Below, in pieces: positions 8,200 through 16,867 of a stretch of DNA of 64,000 nt. The position numbers and the translations under genes were made by a program. Each line of letters starts with the position of its first letter. The stretch's first letter is position 1. Below the pieces are notes generated by a model that was given only the letters and a program-made list of their open reading frames with translations, made no database searches and was not told the DNA's origin. The DNA is from Reinekea forsetii (GTDB taxonomy: Bacteria; Pseudomonadota; Gammaproteobacteria; Pseudomonadales; Natronospirillaceae), in assembly GCF_002795845.1 (NCBI RefSeq), contig NZ_CP011797.1, positions 3,373,501 through 3,437,500 on the forward strand, given 5' to 3'.

Positions 8200-8688
8200 A
8201 TGAAACCTACTCTAATAATAAAAGAAACAATCTTGCTTAATATGGAAGCCTCTTCAAAGAACGAAGTGATTCATGCCATCTGTGGTCACCTGTTTTTATT
8301 GAAGAAAACACAAGATCCAGCTCATCTCTATTTGGACATTATTGAACGGGAAGAAGTGGTAAGTACCTTTGCCGGGTCACACACCGCCATCCCCCATGCG
8401 ATAACCAAACACGTCGACTACCCTGTCCTGTGTTTTGCCCGAGTAAAGAATGATGATTTTACCTGGAATGGAAGTGACGAAGATGTACGTTTTGTCATCT
8501 TACTTTGTGCACCCGCACAGGATGATCTACGGAAACTGAGACAGAGTCAGTCATACGTTTTTTCATCCATCGCCCAACTGATTGGCCGCACGGGCACTCT
8601 TGACCTGTGGGCCAATGCTCATGATGAGCAAGTGATTCTCGACAGCTTGAATGAAGCGTTCGAAGCCAATCTAACTACAACAATATAA
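8200..8688 (+). CDS. PTS EIIA component, fructose/mannitol class
   Basis: A 162-residue cytoplasmic phosphocarrier of the EIIA(Mtl/Fru) family. The phosphorylated histidine is H66 in the motif SHTAIPHA; the preceding IIEREEVVSTFAG is also typical. It should take phosphate from an HPr domain and pass it to the EIIB domain of the next gene. It is the first gene of the operon and its stop lies 13 bases before the EIICB start. A second EIIA domain is present in the fusion protein two genes later, so the operon has two EIIA modules. Confidence 0.92.
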   Translation: MKPTLIIKETILLNMEASSKNEVIHAICGHLFLLKKTQDPAHLYLDIIEREEVVSTFAGSHTAIPHAITKHVDYPVLCFARVKNDDFTWNGSDEDVRFVILLCAPAQDDLRKLRQSQSYVFSSIAQLIGRTGTLDLWANAHDEQVILDSLNEAFEANLTTTI

Positions 8689-8701
8689 TTGGGGACATCC
8701 T

Positions 8702-10084
8702 ATGTCTGAAAACAATTTAAAAATCGGCGTCCAGTCCTTCGGACGATTCCTGAGCGGCATGGTGATGCCCAACATTGGTGCCTTTATCGCATGGGGCCTT
8801 ATTACGGCACTCTTTATACCAACGGGTTGGATCCCGAATGAATATCTGTCCGCGCTCGTTGGGCCGATGATCACGTATCTACTGCCATTATTGATCGGTT
8901 ATACCGGCGGCAAGATGGTTGGTGGTGAGCGCGGAGCTGTTGCCGGTGCGATCACAACCATGGGTGTGATTGTCGGCGCATCAATCCCGATGTTCCTCGG
9001 CGCTATGATTGCCGGCCCACTCGGCGGCCTGGCCATTAAAAAATTCGACCAAGCAGTTGAAGGCAAGGTTAAGGCCGGCTTTGAAATGCTGGTTAATAAC
9101 TTCTCGCTCGGCATTATCGGCATGCTCACTGCGCTGATTGCCTATACGCTGGTTGGACCCGTGGTCTTGGCTATTACCGAAGCCTTAGGCGCCGGTGTCG
9201 GCTGGATCGTAAGCCATAGCCTGCTGCCATTGGTGTCTATCCTTGTTGAGCCGGCGAAAATTCTGTTCCTCAATAACGCCATCAACCACGGTGTCTTTAC
9301 TCCGCTCGGTGCCGAACAGGCCGCCGCTACGGGTAAATCAATATTCTACCTGATTGAAACCAACCCAGGTCCTGGTTTGGGCATTTTACTGGCCTACATG
9401 CTGGCCGGTAAAGGCGTTGCGCAGAAGTCAGCTTATGGCGCTTCAATCATCCATTTCTTCGGCGGCATCCATGAGATTTATTTCCCATATATCCTGATGA
9501 AGCCACGCTTGATCATCGCTGTGATAGCTGGTGGTATGGCAGGCGTTACCTTCAACATGGTGACCGGCAATGCGTTAGTTGGACCGCCGTCTCCGGGTTC
9601 TGTCTTTGCACTGATTCTGATGTCTACTAAGGGCATGGGTATCCTCTTAACTTTGGCCTCTATTGCTATCGCCGCGACTGTATCCTTCTTGATCGCTGCT
9701 GTTATCATCCGCAGCGATGCATCAAGCACTGATGATCTAGAAGCTGCTCAGGCAACCGTGAATGCCAATAAAGCCAGCAGCAAGGGTTTAGGCAACGCAG
9801 TAACCGGCGCCAGCCAGGTACGTCGAATTGTTGTTGCCTGTGATGCCGGCATGGGCTCGTCTGCCATGGGCGCCACCGTGCTACGCGGTAAGCTAAAAGC
9901 GGCCGGTCTAGATATCAATGTCAGCAATGCCGCCATTAATGATCTGACCGATGCCGATATTGTTATCACTCAGTCAGAATTGTCGGCCCGGGCTAAAGCA
10001 AAATTACCGTCCGCTCAACACCTGAGCATTGAGAACTTTATGGATGGCGGATTTTACGACGACCTGGTCGCAAAACTCGTTTAA
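8702..10084 (+). CDS. mtlA: PTS mannitol-type permease EIICB
   Basis: A 460-residue inner-membrane transporter. The EIIC part (residues 1 to about 340) starts with the mannitol-type sequence KIGVQSFGRFLSGMVMPNIG and contains NNAINHGVF and the GGIHEIYFPYILMKP motif around the substrate-binding Glu. The EIIB domain (about 370-460) carries the phospho-cysteine C380 in VVACDAGMGSSAMG. The EIIA domain found at the C-terminus of E. coli MtlA is absent here and is supplied by separate genes. Uptake with concomitant phosphorylation would give mannitol 1-phosphate; a related hexitol cannot be excluded. Confidence 0.93.
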   Translation: MSENNLKIGVQSFGRFLSGMVMPNIGAFIAWGLITALFIPTGWIPNEYLSALVGPMITYLLPLLIGYTGGKMVGGERGAVAGAITTMGVIVGASIPMFLGAMIAGPLGGLAIKKFDQAVEGKVKAGFEMLVNNFSLGIIGMLTALIAYTLVGPVVLAITEALGAGVGWIVSHSLLPLVSILVEPAKILFLNNAINHGVFTPLGAEQAAATGKSIFYLIETNPGPGLGILLAYMLAGKGVAQKSAYGASIIHFFGGIHEIYFPYILMKPRLIIAVIAGGMAGVTFNMVTGNALVGPPSPGSVFALILMSTKGMGILLTLASIAIAATVSFLIAAVIIRSDASSTDDLEAAQATVNANKASSKGLGNAVTGASQVRRIVVACDAGMGSSAMGATVLRGKLKAAGLDINVSNAAINDLTDADIVITQSELSARAKAKLPSAQHLSIENFMDGGFYDDLVAKLV

Positions 10085-10125
10085 CCGATCGGTGCACGCT
10101 TTTTACTCGTAGGCATAAAGAATGC

Positions 10126-10154
10126 GGGCCTCAAATGATCCTTATTTGAGGCCC
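10126..10154 (+). promoter_or_regulatory. Strong intercistronic hairpin between EIICB and the EI fusion gene
   Basis: GGGCCTCAAAT at 10126-10136 pairs perfectly with ATTTGAGGCCC at 10144-10154 around a 7-nt loop. No T-run follows, so it is probably not a full terminator but an mRNA stabiliser, processing site or partial attenuator that sets the level of the downstream soluble phosphocarrier against the permease. A second small hairpin (GCAAC/GTTGC) follows at 10162-10174. Confidence 0.6.
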
Positions 10155-10201
10155 ACTAACGGCAACTAAGTTGCTGTAAATTTAAGATCAAAGGGATATC
10201 C

Positions 10202-12799
10202 ATGTCCTTAACAAAGACTCCTCAAAATACCGAGACACCGCGCCACTTCCAGCCAGACGACGTCATGGCAACGACTGACCGAGTCCTGCTGTCGAGCGCC
10301 GATGTTTTAACTCAGAAATTTTTTACCAATAAGACCGAGGTACTCAAGGCCATCGCCGAGCGCATGCTCAGCCGTGGTTTTGTAGCCGCTGATTACAGCT
10401 CGGCAATGCTCGCTCGAGAAGACAAGGTCAGCACATTTCTCGTGAATGGCGTGGCCATACCGCATGGCACATCCGAGGCCAAGGCCCTGGTAGTACGCAC
10501 CGGATTAGTAGTGGTGCAGTTGCCGGCCGGGGTAATCTGGAACGCCAAGGGTGATGTCGTTAACCTTGCTGTCGGCATTGCCGCAACCGGTACCGATCAT
10601 CTCGATTTACTGCAGACCCTAACCGGCGTCGTCCTCGATGAGGCATTGGCCGCCGAATTGGGCACCAGCGCCAGCGCCGAGCAGATAGTCGCTTGCCTAA
10701 ATGGCACCCCAGTCGAAACCGATAACGGTGCCGTTGGCGAAGATTTACGCCACAAGAGCACAGTGACCCTGATTGATTCGGCCGGATTACATGCCCGACC
10801 CGCTGCCGAATTGGCCGAGTTGGCCAGCGCTTATGCCGGGACCGAGCTGCGTTTGCGCAAAGGTGCGCGCATCGCCAACCTCAAATCGATGGCCGAATTG
10901 CTCAGTGTCGGCGCAGCGTGTGGCGACAGTGTGACGATTTCGGCCCAAGGCCCAGATGCCCCGGCGGCGGTTGATCAACTGGTAACCGCCATTGCCGCCG
11001 GACTCGATGGCGAGACCGGCGATCATAGCAACGCTGAATACGATCCCCTGGCCGGGCTGCCGGCCTTGAGCAACCCGTTAGGCCGCTTTGTCACCGATGG
11101 CGCGCCCGCGTCACCGGGTATTGCGCTGGCCGAGGTCTATGTGCTCGAAACCCAACAGGTCACCCTGGTGCAGGCCGCCAACGACCCGGACGCCGAACGG
11201 GCCCTGTTGAGCGCCGCACTGCGCACTGCGATTCAACAACTGGAGCAGCTGCAACTGGAGCTGACTCAGGGAGCCGTCGATGAAGCCGCAATCTTTCGGG
11301 CACAATGCCAACTGCTGCGTGACGAGAGTCTGATCGCGGCCACTGTTGCTCTGATCAACGCCGGTAACGCCGCGGCCTGGTCTTGGCAACAGGTCTTGAT
11401 GGCGCAGGCCGATCAACTCTCGGCCCTGAGCGACCCACGCCTCAAGGCGCGCGCCGCCGATATGGTCGATGTCGCCCGGACCGTGGTGAATGTCTTGAAT
11501 CACCAGTCCAATCGTCTGGATTATCCGACCGATCGGGACTTTATTCTGCTGGCGAGCGAACTAAGCCCGTCGCAAACCGCTCAACTGGGTGGATTACCGA
11601 TCAAGGCAATATGCACCGAACTGGGTGGGCCCAACAGCCATATGGCGATTCTCGCACGCGCCTTGGGCATTCCTGCGTTGGTCGGTGCCGGTGCTGATTT
11701 CCTGACCCAGGTACGCCCAGGCGATTGGGCAATCGTTGATCCACAAGGTGCTCAGCTGGTGTTGGCACCCGATGCCGAGACCCGAGTTCAAGCCGACAGC
11801 CTGATCGCCCAGTGGCAGAAGAGTCAAGCCTATGAACTGGGTCAAAAAGATCAGCCCACCGAAACCCTCGATGGCCATCGCGTTGAACTGGTCTGCAATA
11901 TCGCCCAACCGAGCGACACGCCGGGTGTGCTTGCCAACGGCGGTGATGGTGTTGGCCTGTTGCGCACCGAGTTTTTGTTTGAGTCGTCCACGCTGGAACC
12001 GACGATCGAAGAGCAAGTGGCGGCCTTAACAGAGATTGTCAGCTGCTTGGGCGAGCGCCAACTGGTGGTGCGCACCGCTGATATAGGTGGCGACAAACCG
12101 GTCTCTTGGCTGACCATGCCGGCGGAAGAAAATCCTTTCCTTGGGGTGCGTGGGATTCGTCTCTCGTTCCGCAATGAGGCGATGTTCAACAACCAGCTCG
12201 AAGCCATTTATCGAGTGGCGCAATGGCAGGCCGACCAGGGCATTAGCCCGGGCATCCATATCATGTTTCCGATGATTGCCACCTTAGCGGAGTGGCGCAA
12301 GGCGCGCGCCATGGCCGAGGCTATTCAGATCCGCTTAGCCGCTCCGATACTGCCCCTAGGCATTATGGTGGAAGTGCCATCGGCGGCTCTATTGGCCGAT
12401 CACTTTGCTCGGGAAGTCGACTTTTTATCGATCGGCTCTAACGACCTGACTCAATACACCCTGGCGATGGACCGCATGCATCCGCAATTGGCCAGCGAAG
12501 CCGATAGCTATAATCCGGCCCTGCTGCGCCTGATCGCCATGACGGTGCAGGCCGGACAGGCGCACGGCAAATGGGTTGGGGTGTGCGGCAACATGGCCGC
12601 CGATCCGGACTTAGCCTGTCTCCTGGTCGGCTTAGGGGTGAGCGAATTGTCGATCAGCCCAGCCAATGTCCCGGCGATCAAAACGCTCTTACGCAGCGTC
12701 GTCTATAGCAAGTTGCAGGATAAAGCCCAGCGGGCGCTTGCCCTGCCCGACGCCGCCGATGTGCGTCGACTCTATGCCGACCGAACCGATTTGTTGTGA
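10202..12799 (+). CDS. Multiphosphoryl transfer protein EIIA-HPr-EI
   Basis: An 865-residue fusion of three PTS modules. Residues about 25-165 are a mannitol/fructose EIIA domain with H88 in NGVAIPHG. Residues about 183-270 are an HPr domain with H197 in GLHARPA and a serine in LKSMAEL at the place of the regulatory Ser46. Residues about 295-865 are enzyme I, with the phospho-histidine H480 in GGPNSHMAILARALGIPA, the PEP-binding region LLRTEFLF and the catalytic Cys in VGVCGNMAADP near 795. All active residues are present, so the protein should move phosphate from PEP to the EIIB of the preceding permease without the general PTS enzymes. Related three-domain proteins (FruB/MtlA-type) occur in pseudomonads for fructose. 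Confidence 0.92.
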   Translation: MSLTKTPQNTETPRHFQPDDVMATTDRVLLSSADVLTQKFFTNKTEVLKAIAERMLSRGFVAADYSSAMLAREDKVSTFLVNGVAIPHGTSEAKALVVRTGLVVVQLPAGVIWNAKGDVVNLAVGIAATGTDHLDLLQTLTGVVLDEALAAELGTSASAEQIVACLNGTPVETDNGAVGEDLRHKSTVTLIDSAGLHARPAAELAELASAYAGTELRLRKGARIANLKSMAELLSVGAACGDSVTISAQGPDAPAAVDQLVTAIAAGLDGETGDHSNAEYDPLAGLPALSNPLGRFVTDGAPASPGIALAEVYVLETQQVTLVQAANDPDAERALLSAALRTAIQQLEQLQLELTQGAVDEAAIFRAQCQLLRDESLIAATVALINAGNAAAWSWQQVLMAQADQLSALSDPRLKARAADMVDVARTVVNVLNHQSNRLDYPTDRDFILLASELSPSQTAQLGGLPIKAICTELGGPNSHMAILARALGIPALVGAGADFLTQVRPGDWAIVDPQGAQLVLAPDAETRVQADSLIAQWQKSQAYELGQKDQPTETLDGHRVELVCNIAQPSDTPGVLANGGDGVGLLRTEFLFESSTLEPTIEEQVAALTEIVSCLGERQLVVRTADIGGDKPVSWLTMPAEENPFLGVRGIRLSFRNEAMFNNQLEAIYRVAQWQADQGISPGIHIMFPMIATLAEWRKARAMAEAIQIRLAAPILPLGIMVEVPSAALLADHFAREVDFLSIGSNDLTQYTLAMDRMHPQLASEADSYNPALLRLIAMTVQAGQAHGKWVGVCGNMAADPDLACLLVGLGVSELSISPANVPAIKTLLRSVVYSKLQDKAQRALALPDAADVRRLYADRTDLL

Positions 12800-12853
12800 C
12801 CGACGTAAGTGCCGAGCACAGCACCAAGCCTATTGAATTTTTGGAGTAAGACC

Positions 12854-14593
12854 ATGACCACCCTATTTGAAAACTATCAACAACTGACCGGCACCGTGCC
12901 GGAGCAAACTTGGACCTGGAACCTCTATGGTGCCGGCGTGGACAATATCGGCCGCGACAATCGCGCCGAGATGTTTGATGTACCCAAACCCGATGCCGAC
13001 CAAATGTTGGTGCGCGTTGACGCGGTCGGGCTGTGTTTTTCCGATGTAAAGGTGATCAACCAGGGCAGTGCCCATCCCAAACTCTATAACCGAGATTTAA
13101 AGTTGGAGCCTACCCGCCTCGGCCACGAAGCCACGGTCACGGTAATTCAGGTCGGCGCGAATCTGCAGGGCCAATACCGACCCGGCGAGCGCTATGCCAT
13201 GCAACCGGATATTTATCAGAACGGCAAAAGTACCGCCTACGGTTACACCCTGCCCGGTGGCCTGGTGCAGTATCACCTGATCGGTAAAGAGATTCTCGAA
13301 ACCGATGCCGGTGCCTGCCTGCTGAGGGTCTCTGACCAGATGGGCTTAGGCGATGCCGCCCTGCTCGAGCCTTGGGGTTGTGTCTTCGCCTCCTATACAC
13401 AGCGGCGCCGTCTGTTGCCTAAGGCCGGCGGCACCATGTGGTTGATCGGTCAACCGGGTGCAACCGAGGACTATACCTTCAGTCACGGATTGGAGTCCCC
13501 TGCGACCCTGATCCTGACCGATGTACCCGCCAGTGTTGCCGCCCTGGCCGCCAATCACGGTCGCCGCGTCGTAGTACGCGATGGCCTTACCGTCGATGAC
13601 TACGCCGCGCTGGCAAGCGAATTTGGCGACGGTGGCTTCGACGATATCGTGATGCTGGCGCCGCGTTCGGCCGTGCAGGTCTCTGAGGTGGCCAAACTGG
13701 TGGCACGCCGCGGCACCCTGAATATGGTCGGTACCGAACCGCTCGACGGTCTGGTCGAAGCCGATGTCGGTCGCCTGCACTATGACTATGTTGCCTTCAT
13801 CGGCAATGCCGGCCGCAATATCGCCGACTCCTATGGCGAGGATCGCAACCGTTGTGATCTGCGTAACGATGGCACGGCGGTCTTTGTTGGCGCCGGCGGC
13901 CCCATGGGTCAGATGCACGTGCAGCGCGCGATCGAACAGAAAAACGGCCCTAAGGTCGTGGTCGTGACCGATATAGCCGATGATCGACTGGCCGAAATCG
14001 AGGCCCGCTTTGCCCCCTTGACCGCGGCGAATCAGCGCACCTTGGTAACCTACAACCCGACCACCGCGCAGCGCAGCCTACACGACCTGGTGATGGAATT
14101 GACCGACAATAAGGGCGCCGAAGATGTGGTCGTCTGTGTGCCCAATGGCGGCATCATGGCCGACTCGGCGACCTTTATGAATGAAAACGGCATGCTGGTG
14201 TTGTTTGCCGGTGTCCCGAACGGCACCATGGCGCCGGTCGATTTCAGCCAAATTTACCTCAACAATGCGCAGCTGACCGGCACCTCCGGCCTGACCATTC
14301 ACGACCAAACCATGGTGATGGAAAATACCCTGCAGGGTAATATCGCGCCCGCCGTCTGTGTCGCCGCCATTGGCGGGATGCATGTTGCCAAGGCCGGCAT
14401 CGAAGCGATGATCGCCAGCCGCTATCCGGGCAAAATATTGATTTTCCCACAATTGCTCGATCTACCACTGATGGGCCTAAACGAGCTGGCCGAGAAAATG
14501 CCCGCCGTCGCGGCTGCGTTGGGTGCCGGCAACACATGGAATACGACTGCCGAGGCCGCACTGTTCAATCAATGCCTCGTGGCCCAGCCATGA
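12854..14593 (+). CDS. Large zinc-type (MDR) dehydrogenase with two nucleotide-binding regions, probably hexitol-phosphate dehydrogenase
   Basis: The start ATG 12854 follows TTGGAGTAAG; the frame also opens upstream at a GTG. The 579-residue protein begins with a GroES-like MDR catalytic domain holding the zinc ligands C61 (GLCFSDVK) and the GHE pair H91/E92, and a further acidic ligand in LLEPWGCV near E172. The structural zinc loop with four cysteines is absent. A first Rossmann-like region (about 192-320) has a worn glycine motif LIGQPGATE; a second (about 341-500) has an intact one, VFVGAGGPMGQ. Ordinary family members are about 350 residues with one such domain. Position between a mannitol-type permease and a PfkB kinase indicates oxidation of a hexitol phosphate to a ketose phosphate. 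Confidence 0.8.
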   Translation: MTTLFENYQQLTGTVPEQTWTWNLYGAGVDNIGRDNRAEMFDVPKPDADQMLVRVDAVGLCFSDVKVINQGSAHPKLYNRDLKLEPTRLGHEATVTVIQVGANLQGQYRPGERYAMQPDIYQNGKSTAYGYTLPGGLVQYHLIGKEILETDAGACLLRVSDQMGLGDAALLEPWGCVFASYTQRRRLLPKAGGTMWLIGQPGATEDYTFSHGLESPATLILTDVPASVAALAANHGRRVVVRDGLTVDDYAALASEFGDGGFDDIVMLAPRSAVQVSEVAKLVARRGTLNMVGTEPLDGLVEADVGRLHYDYVAFIGNAGRNIADSYGEDRNRCDLRNDGTAVFVGAGGPMGQMHVQRAIEQKNGPKVVVVTDIADDRLAEIEARFAPLTAANQRTLVTYNPTTAQRSLHDLVMELTDNKGAEDVVVCVPNGGIMADSATFMNENGMLVLFAGVPNGTMAPVDFSQIYLNNAQLTGTSGLTIHDQTMVMENTLQGNIAPAVCVAAIGGMHVAKAGIEAMIASRYPGKILIFPQLLDLPLMGLNELAEKMPAVAAALGAGNTWNTTAEAALFNQCLVAQP

Positions 14594-15507
14594 TCTATAC
14601 CCTGACGCTGAATCCGGCCATCGATTTCGAACTGATAGTGGCGGATTTTGAATTTGATGCGGTGTCGCGTGCCTTAGGCAGTCGGGTTGACTGCGGCGGC
14701 AAGGGCTTTAATGTCTCGCGCATGCTGGCCAACCTAAAGATGCCGAGCATCGCTATGGGCTTAGTCGGTGGGCCCACCGGCGACCGCCTCAGCGCCATGC
14801 TCGGCGAGTTGGGTATCGACACCCGTTTCACTCGCATTGCCGGCGAGACCCGGACCAATGTCAGTCTAGTTCAGGCCGGCGGCTCAAAGCATCTCAAGGT
14901 CAACGATACCGGACCGTCGATCAGTGACGAGGAGCTGGCAGAATTGATCGGCATGGTGCGCGCAGCCGCTCGGCCGGGGGATTGGTGGGTTTTGGCGGGC
15001 AGCTTGCCGCCCGGAGTCCCGGATGATGTCTACGCGCAGCTAATTACTATCCTGGATCAGCAGGGCGCCTTTACAGTGCTGGATAGCAGTGGCGAGGCGC
15101 TGCGCTTGGGGTGTGCGGCTGGGCCGACCCTGGTCAAACCCAACCTGGCCGAAGCCGAGCAATTAACCGGGCTGGTGGTCAGCGATGCCGCAAGCCTGAC
15201 GGCTCTCGCTCAGGCGGTCTTGCTCTTGGGCCCGGTCAGCCTGGTGCTTTCGATGGGCAAAACCGGTGCCTTGCTGGCTACGCCGGACGAGCAGGTCGAA
15301 TGCATCAGTCCACGCATCGTCGAACAGAATCCGATCGGAGCCGGCGACTCTATGGTGGCAGGTTTGGTTTGGGGGCTCAGTCAGGGCCAGAGTCAATCGG
15401 GTTCGCTAACCCTGGGCATCGCCTGCGGTGCGGCAACAGCCAGCTGTGCCGGCACCACCCTGGGCACCTTAGCCGATGTCGAAGCGCTCTTGGCAAACTC
15501 GAACTAA
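14590..15507 (+). CDS. PfkB-family kinase, 1-phosphofructokinase/tagatose-6-phosphate kinase type
   Basis: A 305-residue ribokinase-fold enzyme. It opens with MIYTLTLNPAIDFEL, as 1-phosphofructokinases do, has GGKGFNVSRML for sugar binding and the ATP/anion-hole motif NPIGAGDSM with the catalytic Asp. The start ATG overlaps the dehydrogenase stop as ATGA, so the two enzymes are coupled. FruK-type enzymes make fructose 1,6-bisphosphate from fructose 1-phosphate, LacC-type enzymes use tagatose 6-phosphate; the sequence alone does not decide between them. The coupling suggests that the dehydrogenase product is its substrate. Confidence 0.88.
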   Translation: MIYTLTLNPAIDFELIVADFEFDAVSRALGSRVDCGGKGFNVSRMLANLKMPSIAMGLVGGPTGDRLSAMLGELGIDTRFTRIAGETRTNVSLVQAGGSKHLKVNDTGPSISDEELAELIGMVRAAARPGDWWVLAGSLPPGVPDDVYAQLITILDQQGAFTVLDSSGEALRLGCAAGPTLVKPNLAEAEQLTGLVVSDAASLTALAQAVLLLGPVSLVLSMGKTGALLATPDEQVECISPRIVEQNPIGAGDSMVAGLVWGLSQGQSQSGSLTLGIACGAATASCAGTTLGTLADVEALLANSN

Positions 15508-15515
15508 GGCTTGGC

Positions 15516-15540
15516 GCGGCGCTCGCCAGAGCGCTGCTTT
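15516..15540 (+). terminator. Intrinsic terminator of the PTS operon
   Basis: GCGGCGCTC (15516-15524) pairs with GAGCGCTGC (15529-15537), with one G-T pair and a 4-nt loop, and is followed by TTT. It lies 9 bases after the kinase stop. A weaker GGGGC/GCCCC hairpin at 15566-15581 may serve the convergent channel gene. Confidence 0.7.
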
Positions 15541-15586
15541 GAATGTGTCAGCGCGTCGAGAAAGCGGGGCCGCCTAGCCCCATAGA

Positions 15587-16861
15587 TCATTTATCGCTGA
15601 GCATCCGAACTTCGCGTTGTGGAAACGGAAAGGAAAAGCCATTCTGGTTCATCAACTTCCAAATCTCATAGAGCAGATCGGCACCGACCCGATTCTCGCC
15701 ATCATCGATGGCATTCATCCAGAATTCGATGTGCAGATTGATGCCGTTGTCGCCAAAGCCCGATATTTCAATATCAGGCTGTTCCTCGAAGCTATAATCC
15801 GCCCCCGACAAGACGCTCTTATGGGCGCACAAGGTGGCCTTGACCAGCGGGAACAGTCGATCGAGATCAGTACTGAAGGCTACGGCAAAATCGATGTCAT
15901 AGCGCTGCTTCAAATTCTTGTGCGTCCAATTGGTAAAGGTGGTCGAAAAAAACACATCATTGGGCACCACTATGTCTTTGCCATCGAAGGTTTCCAGCGT
16001 AATGGAGCGTAGATTGACATCGCGAATGGTGCCGCCGCGCGCGTCCGCCAATTCAATATAGTCACCAATGGACAGGGACCGCTCCAAAAGGATGATGAGT
16101 CCGGAGACAAAGTTCGATGCGATGGACTGTAAGCCAAAACCGATCCCGACACCGATGGCCCCGCCCAAGACCGTCAGCGTCGTCAGGCTGATGCCGAGCA
16201 CATTCAAGAGCACCAAGAACATCACCACATAGAGCAGCACCTCGAACAGTTTGGCGATAACTTCCTTGGTACTGGAATCCAGGCCCGTCCGACTGCGGAT
16301 GGTTTTTTTCCCAAGCCGATTCGATTCCTTGCCGAGCCAAAACAGGATGGCACCGAAGTACAGCACTCGACACAGATCGTAGATTGAGAAGTGAATATTA
16401 CCCACGTTAAGGGCATAGGCTTCGAGCGCATTGATGGCCGGGGTCAGGACATCAAAGGCGTTTAACAGGATCAGCGGCACCACGGTGTAGATCAGCGCCT
16501 TGGCATAGACCTGTGCCTTGAGGTAACCCAGAGCGTAGCGCACCACGATCAAGGCGCCGATCAGACTCTGCGTCAACGAGACCAGATGACTTGAGCGACC
16601 CTCGCTTTCCAGGCCGTAAATTAAAAATACCAAGAGTACAAACCAGATCAGTAATGTCAGGGAATGGCTGAAAAAACTCTGCACTTGTTTCAGCAGCGCC
16701 AGCTTAGGTTGATCGATATGCGGCAGAAATGTGCGCACCACAGTGGCCAGGCCGAAGGCCAGCGACCACAACAGCAAGACTGCGAGCAGTTGTACCGCAG
16801 TTGGCTCGGCCAGCACACTGGTGATAAAGGGCGACATCTGCAACTCGTCAAAAAACAGCAT
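15587..16861 (-). CDS. MscS-family mechanosensitive channel
   Basis: A 424-residue inner-membrane protein with about five hydrophobic segments before the MscS core. The pore helix region (LTTLTVLGGAIGVGIGFGLQSIASNFVSGLIILLERSLSIGD) is the glycine/alanine-rich TM3 of the family, followed by the beta domain (YIELADARGGTIRDVNLRSITLETFDGKDIVVPND) and a C-terminal alpha/beta domain. It protects against hypo-osmotic shock. The longer start at 16861 is preferred because GGAG stands before it; MSPF at 16837 is the alternative. The gene lies 6 bases after the HdfR-like stop, so they form one unit. Confidence 0.92.
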   Translation of the reverse strand: MLFFDELQMSPFITSVLAEPTAVQLLAVLLLWSLAFGLATVVRTFLPHIDQPKLALLKQVQSFFSHSLTLLIWFVLLVFLIYGLESEGRSSHLVSLTQSLIGALIVVRYALGYLKAQVYAKALIYTVVPLILLNAFDVLTPAINALEAYALNVGNIHFSIYDLCRVLYFGAILFWLGKESNRLGKKTIRSRTGLDSSTKEVIAKLFEVLLYVVMFLVLLNVLGISLTTLTVLGGAIGVGIGFGLQSIASNFVSGLIILLERSLSIGDYIELADARGGTIRDVNLRSITLETFDGKDIVVPNDVFFSTTFTNWTHKNLKQRYDIDFAVAFSTDLDRLFPLVKATLCAHKSVLSGADYSFEEQPDIEISGFGDNGINLHIEFWMNAIDDGENRVGADLLYEIWKLMNQNGFSFPFPQREVRMLSDK

Positions 16862-16867
16862 AGTGGT

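Noticed and set aside
10126..10154. Rho-independent terminator splitting the PTS operon
   Set aside because: The stem is strong but no T-run follows on the plus strand, and the downstream gene functionally belongs to the same system.
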